Source: Tildeniella torsiva UHER 1998/13D (GTDB taxonomy: Bacteria > Cyanobacteriota > Cyanobacteriia > Phormidesmidales > Phormidesmidaceae). Taken from it: 64,000 nt of DNA. A program made the position numbers and the translations under genes. This document shows, in pieces, positions 25,034 through 37,671 of the stretch. Where the stretch lies: NCBI GenBank assembly GCA_019358835.1, contig JAHHIH010000016.1, positions 78,640 through 142,639 of the forward strand, read 5' to 3'. Every line of letters starts with the position of its first letter. Position 1 is the stretch's first letter. The notes beneath the pieces were generated by a model. The model was given only the letters and a program-made list of their open reading frames with translations, was not told the DNA's origin and did no database searches.

Positions 25034-26410
25034 ATGCCTGCTCTCCCCGGCTCTAAGACTCCCTTTTGGCGGCGCGCGCCCAGGCTCATTTTGCGCCCGC
25101 TGGATTATTTTGAAGACAACTATCGCCGCTACGGGGCGGTGTTTCAAGTTGGGGCAGGATCGCCGCCGTCGATCTATGTGGCTGACCCGGCGGTAATTCA
25201 AGGAATTTTTCAGGCCGATGCGGCCCAGTTCCACATTCCAGCCCAGGGGGTGGGCAGCGGGTTGACCTTTTTGCTGGGCGATCAGTCGCTGCTGCTGCTG
25301 GATGGAGAGCGCCACCGCCGCCACCGTCGCCTGCTGATGCCGCCGTTCCATGGCGATCGCCTGCGAGCCTACGGCGACCTAATCTGCACCCTAACCCAAC
25401 AGGCCATGGCTGGCTGGCAGCCGAGTACCGCTTTTAATGTGCGGGGCGCAATGCAGGACATTACCCTGCGGGTGATTCTCAAAGCGGTGTTTGGTCTGGG
25501 GGACGGCGATCGCTACAATCGCCTGCGACACCTACTTAGCACTCTGCTAGAGGGGCTGGGCACTCCCTTCAGCGCTTTTTTTATTTTCTTTCCAGGGCTA
25601 CAGAAAGACTGGGGGCCGCTTAGCCCTTGGGGAAGGTTTGTGCGAATCAAAGCTGAGATTGACGCGCTGATCTACGCCGAAATTGGCGATCGCCGCCAGC
25701 ACCCCCAGCCCAACAGCGCCGATGTTCTCTCGCTGATGATCAGCGCCCGCGACGAGCAGGGTGAGCCCCTCAGCGACGGTGAACTCCACGACGAGCTAAT
25801 GACGCTGCTGGTGGCGGGGCACGAAACCACAGCATCTGCGCTGCCCTGGGCGCTGTACTGGGCTCATTGGCTACCGGCAGTGGGCGACCGCCTCCACCAA
25901 GAGTTAGACAGTGTGAGGCCATCCCCCGATCCCCTCAGCTATGCCAGCCTGCCTTACCTGACGGCGGTCTGCCAAGAAACCCTGCGCATCTACCCCGTTG
26001 CGCCCACTACAGGCATTCGCATCGTCAGCCAGCCGCTGACGGTGGCGGGCTACGAGTTTGCCGCTGGGTCGGTGCTATTTCTCAACATTTACCTGGTGCA
26101 CCACCGGGAAGACCTCTACCCCGACCCCGACACCTTTCGGCCAGAACGCTTTTTAGAACGGCAGTATTCGCCCTACGAGTACTTTCCCTTTGGGGGCGGG
26201 CACCGCAGCTGCATCGGCTCGGCCTTCGCGCTAATGGAAATGAAGCTGGTGCTGGCAACCATTCTGCGGCACTGGCAGCTAGCCTTGCCTGAGGGCGATC
26301 GCCGCCCTCTAAAACCCGTGCGGCGCGGTCTGACCCTCGCGCCGCCGGGAAATCTGCGGCTGGTGCCCCTGGCCCGCGTTGCTCAACCTCAGGCACTACC
26401 GCTCGGCTAA
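25034..26410 (+). CDS. Cytochrome P450, CYP110-like
   Basis: A 458-residue soluble P450 monooxygenase. The I-helix oxygen-activation motif AGHETTAS is at about 261-268, the K-helix ETLR at 315-318, and the heme ligand loop FGGGHRSCIG at 386-395 with Cys393 as the thiolate ligand. The overall pattern (HRRHRRLLMPPFHGDR and YEYFPFGGG) fits the cyanobacterial CYP110 family, members of which oxidise alkanes, fatty acids or terpenoids. No ferredoxin or reductase gene is adjacent. Its 3' end overlaps the convergent metF-like gene by 15 bases. Confidence 0.93.
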   Translation: MPALPGSKTPFWRRAPRLILRPLDYFEDNYRRYGAVFQVGAGSPPSIYVADPAVIQGIFQADAAQFHIPAQGVGSGLTFLLGDQSLLLLDGERHRRHRRLLMPPFHGDRLRAYGDLICTLTQQAMAGWQPSTAFNVRGAMQDITLRVILKAVFGLGDGDRYNRLRHLLSTLLEGLGTPFSAFFIFFPGLQKDWGPLSPWGRFVRIKAEIDALIYAEIGDRRQHPQPNSADVLSLMISARDEQGEPLSDGELHDELMTLLVAGHETTASALPWALYWAHWLPAVGDRLHQELDSVRPSPDPLSYASLPYLTAVCQETLRIYPVAPTTGIRIVSQPLTVAGYEFAAGSVLFLNIYLVHHREDLYPDPDTFRPERFLERQYSPYEYFPFGGGHRSCIGSAFALMEMKLVLATILRHWQLALPEGDRRPLKPVRRGLTLAPPGNLRLVPLARVAQPQALPLG

Positions 26411-27319
26411 GGCTGCATCGACGGGGGGCACGCCCCCTTGGTCGAGAATTTGGGGAATCAAATCTTCGCGGCGCACGGCCATTAGGTGCACACCCTGACA
26501 CAGATCGCGAGCGGCCTGAACCTGTTCGGCGGCGATCTGTACCCCCTCTTGCAGCGGGTCGGCGGCGGCGGCTAAGCGGTCAACGATGGTCTGGGGAATG
26601 TGGACACCGGGAACGTTGCGGTTGATGAAGCTGGCGTTTTTTGCTGACTTGAGCAGAAAAATTCCTGCCATCACCGGTCGCTGGTAGCCTGCGGCCACCT
26701 GATCCATAAACTTGGCAAGTCGATCGAAGTCAGTAATCATCTGGCTTTGAAAGAACTGCGCCCCCGCTTTGACTTTGGCCTCAAACCGGCGCTGCAACCC
26801 CGACCAGCTAGGCGATTGCGGATCGATCGCAGCTCCGGCAAACAAATCTAGCGCGCCATCGGTGAGGGGCTTGTCGTGGCTGTCTACGCCAAAGTTGAGT
26901 TTTTCGAGCAGCTTGAGCAGCCGCACTGACTCTAGATCAAACACCGATCGCGCGTCGGGGTGGTCGCCCGCCTTGACCGGGTCGCCCGTGAGCGCCAGAA
27001 TGTTGCGCAGCCCCAGGGCGTGGGCACCCATCAGGTCGGCCTGGAGGGCAATGCGGTTGCGATCGCGGCAGGCCACCTGGCACACCGCCTCAACCCCCTG
27101 CTGTTGCAGCAGCAGCGCCGCCGCCCATGATGACATGCGCATGACCGCCCGGCTGCCGTCGGTGACATTGACCGCATGCACGCGACCCTTGAGCAGCTGG
27201 CCCATGGCCAGCATGTGCTCTGGGTTGCCCCCCTTGGGCGGCATCACCTCTGCCGTCACCAAAAACTGGTCGGCTTGGGCCGCCGTGCGCAGCCGATAAC
27301 CCAGGGGTGCAGAAGCCAA
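26396..27319 (-). CDS. Methylenetetrahydrofolate reductase (MetF-like)
   Basis: A 307-residue TIM-barrel flavoprotein of the MTHFR family, which reduces 5,10-methylene-THF to 5-methyl-THF for methionine synthesis. It shows FLVTAEVMPPKGGNPEH at the start, a central NILALTGDPVKAGDHPDAR signature with the folate/FAD loop, the AGAQFFQSQMITD block, and PVMAGIFLL. Sequence and length resemble the cyanobacterial MetF-related form, some of which are annotated only as MTHFR-like, so I leave the symbol empty. It converges with the P450 gene and precedes trpS on the same strand. Confidence 0.87.
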   Translation of the reverse strand: MASAPLGYRLRTAAQADQFLVTAEVMPPKGGNPEHMLAMGQLLKGRVHAVNVTDGSRAVMRMSSWAAALLLQQQGVEAVCQVACRDRNRIALQADLMGAHALGLRNILALTGDPVKAGDHPDARSVFDLESVRLLKLLEKLNFGVDSHDKPLTDGALDLFAGAAIDPQSPSWSGLQRRFEAKVKAGAQFFQSQMITDFDRLAKFMDQVAAGYQRPVMAGIFLLKSAKNASFINRNVPGVHIPQTIVDRLAAAADPLQEGVQIAAEQVQAARDLCQGVHLMAVRREDLIPQILDQGGVPPVDAALAER

Positions 27320-27374
27320 ACAATCCTCCTCAGGATCTGGGAAACAGGGGTGATTGATTAGTATATCTCGCCAG

Positions 27375-28385
27375 CTACAGCGGTCTAGAGTAGCCCAGGG
27401 CGTCTTTTACCCGAGTCAGGGTAGCGTTGGCCACATCGCCCGCTTTTTCGCGCCCGGTGCGCAGAATGCTTTCGAGGTAGGTGCGATCGCCCATCAGCTC
27501 GTTAAACCGGCTCTGAATTGGCTCTAGGGCCGCCACCGCCGTGTCGGCCAGCAGCGGCTTAAACTGGCCCCAGCCCATCTCTTTGCACTCTGCCGCCACC
27601 GCCTCTTTGGTCTGGTTCGACAGCAGCATATACAGCGTCAGCAGGTTGTTGCACTCGGGCCGGGCCGGGTCATCGAACCACAGTCCCCGCTCAGGGTCGG
27701 TTTTAGCCCGCTTAATCTTTTTGACGATCGCATCGGTGGAGTCAGTCAGGTCAACGCGGCTCTGGTCAGAGGGGTCTGACTTCGACATTTTCTTAGTGCC
27801 GTCGGTCAGGCTCATTACCCTAGCCCCTTCGGCGCGAATCATCGGTTCGGGTACCTTGAGCACCGGGTTTTCTTCACTGCCAAACTGAAAATTGAGCCGG
27901 GCGGCGATGTCGCGGGTAAGCTCTAGGTGCTGCTTTTGGTCTTCGCCCACGGGCACCAAATCGGGCTCGTAGAGCAAAATGTCGGCGGCTTGCAGCACTG
28001 GGTAGTCGAGCAGGCCAATGCTGACGTTCTCCCCCTGCTTAATCGCCTTTTCTTTGAACTGAATCATGCGCTCTAGCCAGTTGAGCGGGGTGATGCAGTT
28101 AAATAGCCAGGCCAGTTCTGAGTGGGCTGACAGGTGCGATTGCACAAAAATAGTGGCCTTCTCGGGGTCAATGCCGCAGGCAATGTAGGTAGCCGCCACC
28201 TTGTAGGTATCTTCTGCCAGCCGCTTGGGGTCGTGGGGCACCGTAATGGCGTGGAGGTCAGCCATAAAGAGAAAGGCGTCGTAGTCTTCTTGGAGGTCAA
28301 CCCAGTTGCGAATTGCCCCCAGATAGTTGCCTAGGTGAAGGTTGCCCGTGGGCTGAATGCCTGAAAGAATGCGCTGTTTGGCCAT
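27375..28385 (-). CDS. trpS: Tryptophan--tRNA ligase
   Basis: A 336-residue class I aminoacyl-tRNA synthetase. It begins MAKQRILSGIQPTGNLHLGNYLGA, where GNLHLGN is the HIGH motif, and carries the KMSKS loop in GTKKMSKSDPSDQ, plus VPVGEDQKQHLELTRDIA. The ATG at 28385 is chosen over an upstream in-frame start 56 codons earlier because the family begins here and the upstream part is divergent promoter DNA. The tRNA-Trp gene is also in this window, 9 kb away. Confidence 0.97.
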   Translation of the reverse strand: MAKQRILSGIQPTGNLHLGNYLGAIRNWVDLQEDYDAFLFMADLHAITVPHDPKRLAEDTYKVAATYIACGIDPEKATIFVQSHLSAHSELAWLFNCITPLNWLERMIQFKEKAIKQGENVSIGLLDYPVLQAADILLYEPDLVPVGEDQKQHLELTRDIAARLNFQFGSEENPVLKVPEPMIRAEGARVMSLTDGTKKMSKSDPSDQSRVDLTDSTDAIVKKIKRAKTDPERGLWFDDPARPECNNLLTLYMLLSNQTKEAVAAECKEMGWGQFKPLLADTAVAALEPIQSRFNELMGDRTYLESILRTGREKAGDVANATLTRVKDALGYSRPL

Positions 28386-28572
28386 AGGTCTGGGGAAAGG
28401 TGTAGCTAACGTGAGAAGGATTGGCGGAAGGCCAGCAGGCGAACCCCCTATGAATCTACCCCAATCTCTGCCCGCCGCAGTAGCCAGGCCTGGGCCGATA
28501 GATAGGCTTTCCTTGTCGGGATAGATGAAATTGCTTAGATTTGTAACATCCAATCATAAAGCTATTATCCCC

Positions 28573-28869
28573 ATGACTCTCCCCACCGATCTATCGACCC
28601 GTCTGCAAACGGCCATTGGCTTAGCCAAAACAGTGCAGCAGCATCCTGAAGCCAATCAAGCATTTGAGGAAATTGTGGGGGAGCTCAAGGCTGAAAGCCC
28701 CGTCGCCGCTGAGCTGCTAGAACAGCTCTGGCGCGAGTACATTGGCACCCAGCGCTCTTCGCTATTTTGGGAGCAGCTGTCGGATGTAGAAAAGAACCTC
28801 TCTGATCGCCTCAGCGAGAGCCACATTCAGCTCAAGCAAAACTACTTGCGGCTGATTCAAGAGCAGTAG
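28573..28869 (+). CDS. Conserved cyanobacterial hypothetical protein, helical
   Basis: A 98-residue, predicted all-helical protein starting MTLPTDLSTRLQTAIGLAK. It contains LLEQLWREYIGTQRSSLFWEQLSDVEKNLSDRL and ends in LKQNYLRLIQEQ. It has the feel of a conserved cyanobacterial family but I cannot name it. The internal ATG at 28573 is preferred; 16 upstream codons are also open. Divergent from trpS. No motif suggests enzymatic activity. Confidence 0.65.
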   Translation: MTLPTDLSTRLQTAIGLAKTVQQHPEANQAFEEIVGELKAESPVAAELLEQLWREYIGTQRSSLFWEQLSDVEKNLSDRLSESHIQLKQNYLRLIQEQ

Positions 28870-28894
28870 AGGTGCAGGCCGCCGCTCGGTCAGA

Positions 28895-29125
28895 TCAACT
28901 GCGATCGCCCCGGCTGATGCACTCCATACAGAGGCGGAACAGGACAATTACTAAAACTACCTCAACCACAATTTGGAGACCGTCAGGAGCTGCAATTAGA
29001 CCGGCCAGCACTAATCCAGAGCCAACTAGCATCGTCACGATGAGTATTGCCTCATCGTCAAACAGCTTGAGCCCCGACCAGAGAATGCCAAAGCCAAGAA
29101 TCCAGAAGATCAGGTAGTTGTTCAT
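28895..29125 (-). CDS. Small membrane protein
   Basis: A 76-residue protein with three hydrophobic stretches: residues about 3-20 (YLIFWILGFGILWSGLKLF), 26-44 (AILIVTMLVGSGLVLAGL) and 50-65 (GLQIVVEVVLVIVLFRL). Short loops separate them and the C-terminus is basic and cysteine-containing (CMECISRGDRS). No family is recognised. It converges with the small helical protein gene, with 25 bases between stop codons. Confidence 0.6.
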   Translation of the reverse strand: MNNYLIFWILGFGILWSGLKLFDDEAILIVTMLVGSGLVLAGLIAAPDGLQIVVEVVLVIVLFRLCMECISRGDRS

Positions 29126-33881
<4,756 letters not shown>

Positions 33882-34009
33882 TTTGGCTGTGTGGCAGGTT
33901 CACAGCTTTGCCCAGGCACCCGGCACCTCACCCGTGAGATGGCTGAGACGTTAGGGGTTGTGGTTGGTAGGAGATTCTACAATTGAAGAAACGAGGACTA
34001 TGAAAGGCA

Positions 34010-34234
34010 ATGATTTCAGTCCCGATTACGCTAGAACAACTGATTCAAGCGGTTCGCCAACTGGAGCCAGACGATCGGGCTCGGGTCGCTAATGCTCTGC
34101 TTGAATTAGACTTGCGCTCTGACCTGGCCGTACTACTCGCGGAACTCTATGCTCAGCCGCCCGTAGACGAAGTGACCGACGACAACATCATGGCGGAAAT
34201 CAAGGCAGTGCGCCAACGGCCCCATCAAGCATGA
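34010..34234 (+). CDS. Antitoxin of a VapBC-like module
   Basis: A 74-residue protein starting MISVPITLEQLIQAVRQLEPDDRARV. It matches small cyanobacterial antitoxins that pair with COG1569-type PIN-domain toxins. The C-terminal TDDNIMAEIKAVRQ is the typical toxin-binding tail. Its stop codon overlaps the start of the next frame by four bases (ATGA), as usual for such pairs. Because the toxin partner is broken, this antitoxin is probably orphaned. It lies 128 bases downstream of the TIR-CHAT gene. Confidence 0.7.
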   Translation: MISVPITLEQLIQAVRQLEPDDRARVANALLELDLRSDLAVLLAELYAQPPVDEVTDDNIMAEIKAVRQRPHQA

Positions 34235-34401
34235 CCCCGCGTGCTGTCATTGACACCAACATTTGGATTCGCATTTTGCTGAAAGGGCGCACCACGCTGC
34301 CGGTATTGGCAGCATTTAATCTTGCCCGTGGGTTTTGTGGTTTCGCATCACGCTATGGGCTCAGGAGGCGAGGGTATGCTAGTGGCAGGGCAGGCGGGTA
34401 G
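34231..34401 (+). pseudogene. Truncated PIN-domain toxin (VapC/COG1569-like)
   Basis: The frame starts MTPRAVIDTNIWIRILLKGR, the N-terminal strand of a PIN nuclease with its first catalytic Asp (VIDTN), and continues TTLPVLAAFN. Similarity then stops abruptly around 34322 and the frame runs into unrelated sequence until TAG at 34399-34401, giving only 56 codons versus about 130-150 for intact toxins. The remaining acidic residues of the active site are absent. A deletion or rearrangement has removed the rest, so the toxin should be inactive. Confidence 0.75.
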
Positions 34402-34454
34402 AGTCGCCACCGATGGTATCGTCCCTGGTCCAACGTTGCGTCAACGACATTCTT

Positions 34455-35072
34455 ATGAATTTTTCTGCCCTTAACCGTCCCCTATTTTTGGCCGCCAATT
34501 ATCCCCCTCACAGGGCCTGGAAGTTCTGTTCCCTCTGGGTTAGCCTGACGGTTTTAGGCTGTGGATTAGCCACAATTAGCATCCCCGCTGAGCAACCCCG
34601 AATCACTCCCTATGTTCTGGGAGCTGTAGTCGGTCTCTTGCAGGGTTCAATGCTGCGTTTGGGGGCTTCGGGGACGGTGCGATGGACCCTGGCCACTATG
34701 TTAGGGGTAGTGCTGAGCAGAATGGTGCGGCCTTATATTGCCTTTCACAGCAGCTTAATCATGAGTGGAGCCGTTGGGGGCCTGATAATTGGTGGTATTC
34801 AGGGGCTGGTGTTTTATACCCAGATTCCTGGCATGGCCTGGTGGGTTTTAGTTCAAGTCATTAGCGGTGCGGTTAGCTGGGGGCTGGGCTGGTTTATTTT
34901 GAGTTCTGTTACCCGAGCTATCGGCCATACAACCACCGGGTTGATTTTGACGAGCCCTGTTGCGATCGCCACGATGTGGGGTATTTCTGCCACCATGACA
35001 GGTATGGTGATGTATCGGTTACTGGCTCTACGCCATGGTCGCCGTAGGCCATTGCCACCCCCTGAATCGTGA
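34455..35072 (+). CDS. Hypothetical multi-pass membrane protein
   Basis: A 205-residue protein with five to six hydrophobic segments. The glycine-rich helices (VLGAVVGLLQGSMLRLG and GAVGGLIIGGIQGLVF) form tandem GxxxG patterns. The N-terminal LNRPLFLAANYPPHRAWKF is soluble. A start at ATG 34455 is preferred over GTG/ATG at 34413. No transport family is recognised. It sits in a region of gene fragments downstream of the broken toxin, so it may be a recent arrival or lineage-specific. Confidence 0.55.
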   Translation: MNFSALNRPLFLAANYPPHRAWKFCSLWVSLTVLGCGLATISIPAEQPRITPYVLGAVVGLLQGSMLRLGASGTVRWTLATMLGVVLSRMVRPYIAFHSSLIMSGAVGGLIIGGIQGLVFYTQIPGMAWWVLVQVISGAVSWGLGWFILSSVTRAIGHTTTGLILTSPVAIATMWGISATMTGMVMYRLLALRHGRRRPLPPPES

Positions 35073-35227
35073 TGGGTCCGGACGTTGCTGCTGTCTCCCT
35101 CGACCCGATGCAGGTAGGCGTGAATCAGGCAGGCATTGCGATCGCAGTAGGGCTGCACCAGCTCGTGAGCGGCATCCCACTGGCCTGCTTTAGCGAGGGC
35201 TAATGCTTTGGTATGGTCACAGGTCAC
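35055..35227 (-). pseudogene. Fragment of a conserved cyanobacterial gene
   Basis: The first 55 codons read like an intact cyanobacterial family: MTCDHTKALALAKAGQWDAA, HELVQPYCDRNACLIHAYLH, then RVEGDSSN. Family members normally continue with a short aromatic/Arg tail after RVEGD. Here that tail is replaced by low-complexity sequence running into the neighbouring membrane gene on the opposite strand. It is probably a 3'-truncated remnant; the exact break is my estimate. Confidence 0.5.
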
Positions 35228-35878
35228 AACCTATCCTCCTTCCTCGGTTACGACGACGCGGCGGCGGTGTTGCTCTTGTTTACAGCGGGTGAGCCGTTCT
35301 CCTAACCCGTAAGATACGCAAATCAGCACCTGCCGATCGCGTCCAATGTCGAAGCATTACTCGATATCACCCTCTTGTTATAAAGCAACGCTTCCCTGTT
35401 ACTCTGTGATGCGCTTCCATGACAAAGAAACAGCCTCTTGTTATAAAGCAACGCGCTTCCGTTATGAAGCAATAGCCTTCCATTGCGAAGTAACGTCCTT
35501 CCGTCATAGAGCAACAGCCTCCCGTTACCAAAAAACGGCCTTTCGTTACAAAGAAACGCTTCCCTGTTACAAAGCTACGCCCTCTAGTTCTTCTCGATCA
35601 CTTCGCCCTTACCTGGCTCTCTGGGGATACCCACCTCGATTTAGGCAGTCAACTTCTGTCAATTGAGCTCCCAATTTTGGCCTCGCCCGCACTAGCGTAG
35701 AAGTAGGGTCGGGCAGCTAGCCCGCACCGAGATCCCAAGAGGTCAGACATGATAGAACTCTTACCCATGCAGAGCGCCCATGCAGAGCGATCGCGTGGTT
35801 GGCGTCAAAAGTGACGGCACGATTCACAAAGCTGCCTGATATCAGCGCAAAGCTTCCCTCAGAGAGTAAGGTTTCACC
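35228..35878. other. Gene-poor region with repeat array, upstream of allA
   Basis: 651 bases without an ordinary gene. It contains the 21-nt repeat array (35371-35580) and a tandem 13-bp duplication CCCATGCAGAGCG at 35764-35776 and 35777-35789. The region just before 35879 presumably holds the allA promoter. Confidence 0.6.
35371..35580. repeat. Degenerate 21-nt tandem repeat array (about 10 units)
   Basis: Units approximating CTTCCGTTAYAAAGCAACRGC repeat head to tail; exact 21-nt units start at 35414, 35435, 35456, 35477, 35498 and 35519, with units of 19-23 nt at each end. Because the period is a multiple of three, the array encodes heptapeptide repeats on both strands (plus: CYKATRF, YEAIAFH; minus: LLYNKRV, SNREALL), giving open frames of about 100 and 60 codons. 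I regard them as by-products rather than genes, but expression cannot be excluded. Confidence 0.8.
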
Positions 35879-36376
35879 ATGGTCTTACCCCTCACCCTTC
35901 AGCACCTCACGGCGCGACCCATTACCCCAGAGAACTTTGCCCCCTTTGGCCAGGTCATCTTTCCCAGCGCCGACGGAGCCACCTTTGGCCCCGCGGAAGC
36001 CCAGCTCAAGCTGGATGCTGGTATCCCCCGCTTCTACATCATGACCCTGGTCAATAAAGGCACCCGGTTTCGCGCCATTACCCGCCACCAGCGCTGCACT
36101 CAATGTCTCGGGGCGCTAGAGGGCAAAGACTGGCTGATGGGGGTGGCCCCACCGGGCAGCTCTAACCAGCCCGACCCACAGAGCATCCAGGCCTTTCACA
36201 TTCCCGGAAACTGTTTTATCAAGCTGGAGGTGGGCACCTGGCACGCGGGGCCATATTTCCGCCATCCTACCGTCAGCTTCTACAACCTGGAGTTGAGCGA
36301 CACCAACATTACCGACCATCAGACCTGTCATTTGGCGAAGGAGTTTGGGGTGGAGTTTGAGATTGTGGGGGAGTAG
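35879..36376 (+). CDS. allA: Ureidoglycolate lyase (AllA)
   Basis: A 165-residue cupin-fold enzyme that splits ureidoglycolate into glyoxylate and urea, the last step of allantoin/purine breakdown. The start LTARPITPENFAPFGQVI is a strong AllA signature. Later come RFRAITRHQRCTQCLGAL, FHIPGNCFIKLEVGTWHAGP (metal/substrate loop) and VSFYNLELSDTN. No other purine-catabolism gene is visible nearby. Some cyanobacterial homologues have uncertain specificity. Confidence 0.88.
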   Translation: MVLPLTLQHLTARPITPENFAPFGQVIFPSADGATFGPAEAQLKLDAGIPRFYIMTLVNKGTRFRAITRHQRCTQCLGALEGKDWLMGVAPPGSSNQPDPQSIQAFHIPGNCFIKLEVGTWHAGPYFRHPTVSFYNLELSDTNITDHQTCHLAKEFGVEFEIVGE

Positions 36377-36458
36377 TGGGTAGATGAGTGGATGGGTAGA
36401 TGGGTAGGTGGGTAATTCAGGTTCCCCCCACTCATCCACTCATCCACTCACCCACTAC
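36377..36458. repeat. G-rich/C-rich minisatellite between convergent genes (second copy)
   Basis: Tandem GGGTAGATGAGTGGAT-like units on the plus strand (36378-36415), a short spacer (AATTCAGGTT), then complementary C-rich CCACTCATCCACTCATCC units (about 36426-36458). The arms can pair into an imperfect long hairpin. It sits between the allA stop and the DUF1636 stop; it resembles the 5096-5177 element in design and position. Confidence 0.8.
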
Positions 36459-36853
36459 CGGGCTACCGCCATCTCCTCCACCGACAGTGGCGGCAGCACG
36501 TAGGCAGTAGATTGCTTGATGGCGGGCGATCGCAGCCCATAGGGCACCTTGCCATTTGCCGTGGCAGCGTACTGGCGGCAAAACTCGGCCAGGTCGGGGG
36601 CCGACTGGCTGGGCGACAGACCGTTGAAAATAAACGTCAGCTTACCGGGGGCGCTGAGGGCGGCATTGCAGGCGCGATCGCAGGCGGCCATACAGCGCAC
36701 CGGCTGAAGGGTAATTTCGCCCTGGCTGGTTTCAGCTTGCAAGCAGTCGGTGAGTTGGTCGATCAGGTGCTGCCCTCCAGGAGTGTCGCCCGCCCCAGAC
36801 TCGGCAGCGGGGAATTTGCACAGGGCGCAGACAAATAGCGTCGGTTGGGTCAT
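36455..36853 (-). CDS. DUF1636 metal-binding-like protein
   Basis: A 132-residue DUF1636 protein with a thioredoxin-like ferredoxin fold. It starts MTQPTLFVCALCKFP and has the cysteine-rich CMAACDRACNAALS motif, with two to four cysteines arranged as in [2Fe-2S] thioredoxin-like ferredoxins, then KLTFIFNGL. The role is not established, but homologues lie near cobalamin or metal genes. A long in-frame extension upstream was rejected. It is downstream of an unknown gene and a cobalamin riboswitch on the same strand, so both genes are likely B12-regulated. Confidence 0.83.
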   Translation of the reverse strand: MTQPTLFVCALCKFPAAESGAGDTPGGQHLIDQLTDCLQAETSQGEITLQPVRCMAACDRACNAALSAPGKLTFIFNGLSPSQSAPDLAEFCRQYAATANGKVPYGLRSPAIKQSTAYVLPPLSVEEMAVAR

Positions 36854-36924
36854 TGGGTTCAAACCATAGGTGAATAGGGTTGCCAGCCAGCCTCGAAGCT
36901 TGGGCGGCTGACAACACCGAGAAA

Positions 36925-37368
36925 TTAAGATTTGGGCGTGACGGTAAACTCGGCCTGGCGACTGCCCATCTGGCGAGAGCACTCCGGCGGCGGCACCGCC
37001 CAGCCCTTTAAGCAAGAGATGTAGGGCTGCGAGTCACCGAGCAGCAGCAGTATGGCGTCCCGCGCCGGGTCGTAGGTGGCGACGGCATGTTCTACCGCTG
37101 GGTGCTGATCGGCGGCCAGGCTTAGATCGTGCCAGCAGGTTGCCAGGGCGGCCTGGGGCAAAAAGCGGGCGGTGTGGGGCACCGCCGTGCAGCTCCAGTC
37201 CACCGTGGCGGTGACAGCGTGAATTTCGCAGGCCACCATGCCGCGACCATGTTCCAGGAACCCCTGCCAAGCCATATGGCCCAGGGGCAGCCAGTATTCT
37301 CGAATAAACAGCGGCTGCCAGTCGCCAAAACAGCCCTGCCAAACCGTGTCTTGTACGCGCATGGCCAT
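36925..37368 (-). CDS. Unrecognised protein behind a cobalamin riboswitch
   Basis: A 147-residue protein beginning MAMRVQDTVWQGCFGDWQPL. It is rich in tryptophan, histidine and cysteine (for example YWLPLGHMAWQGFLEH, ATCWHDLS, and a C-terminal YISCLKGWAVPPPECSRQ). It has no signal peptide or membrane segment. I do not recognise a family. As it is the first gene after a cobalamin riboswitch and is followed by a DUF1636 gene, a role in cobalamin or cobalt metabolism, or a B12-independent substitute function, is inferred from context only. Confidence 0.7.
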   Translation of the reverse strand: MAMRVQDTVWQGCFGDWQPLFIREYWLPLGHMAWQGFLEHGRGMVACEIHAVTATVDWSCTAVPHTARFLPQAALATCWHDLSLAADQHPAVEHAVATYDPARDAILLLLGDSQPYISCLKGWAVPPPECSRQMGSRQAEFTVTPKS

Positions 37369-37440
37369 TACCCTGCGCGACTAAAAACGGCTAAAACCTG
37401 TGACCCAGGGCACCAGCGCCCCAGGACAAAACAAAGACTA

Positions 37441-37625
37441 TTAGTCATCTGTACCTCGCAGATGGATATGGAGTGGGCATCCATCGGCGGGCATTCTGAC
37501 TTGGCTACATAGCCTCACAGCTGCGGGACAGTGGCAGATTTGCGCTGCGCTTTCCCCGTTTCCTTCAGCGGCTGACCCCCGCTAAAACCGACAGAGCTGC
37601 ATCCTAACACCTCAGGGGCAAAGCG
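37441..37625 (-). promoter_or_regulatory. Cobalamin (AdoCbl) riboswitch
   Basis: On the minus strand the conserved B12-box elements are present in order: an upstream GGAAACGGGGAAAGCGC, then AAATCTGCCACTGTCCCGC (GCCACTG at 37529-37535), then GCCAAGTCAGAATGCCCGCC at 37486-37505. A CATCTG/CAGATG hairpin (37446-37464) likely forms the kissing loop L13. A GC-rich hairpin between 37390 and 37420 may be the expression platform hiding the ribosome-binding site. It precedes the genes at 37368 and 36853; boundaries are approximate. Confidence 0.93.
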
Positions 37626-37671
37626 ATCTGCAACAAATCGTTGCGGTTTGTAGGGCCATTAGGTGGTCAGG

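Noticed and set aside
35371..35580. CRISPR array
   Set aside because: The repeats are contiguous without unique spacers, and no cas genes are present.
35346..35666. 106-codon frame through the 21-nt repeat
   Set aside because: The open frame follows from the period being a multiple of three; no ribosome-binding site or non-repeat domain. Kept as a repeat, not a gene.
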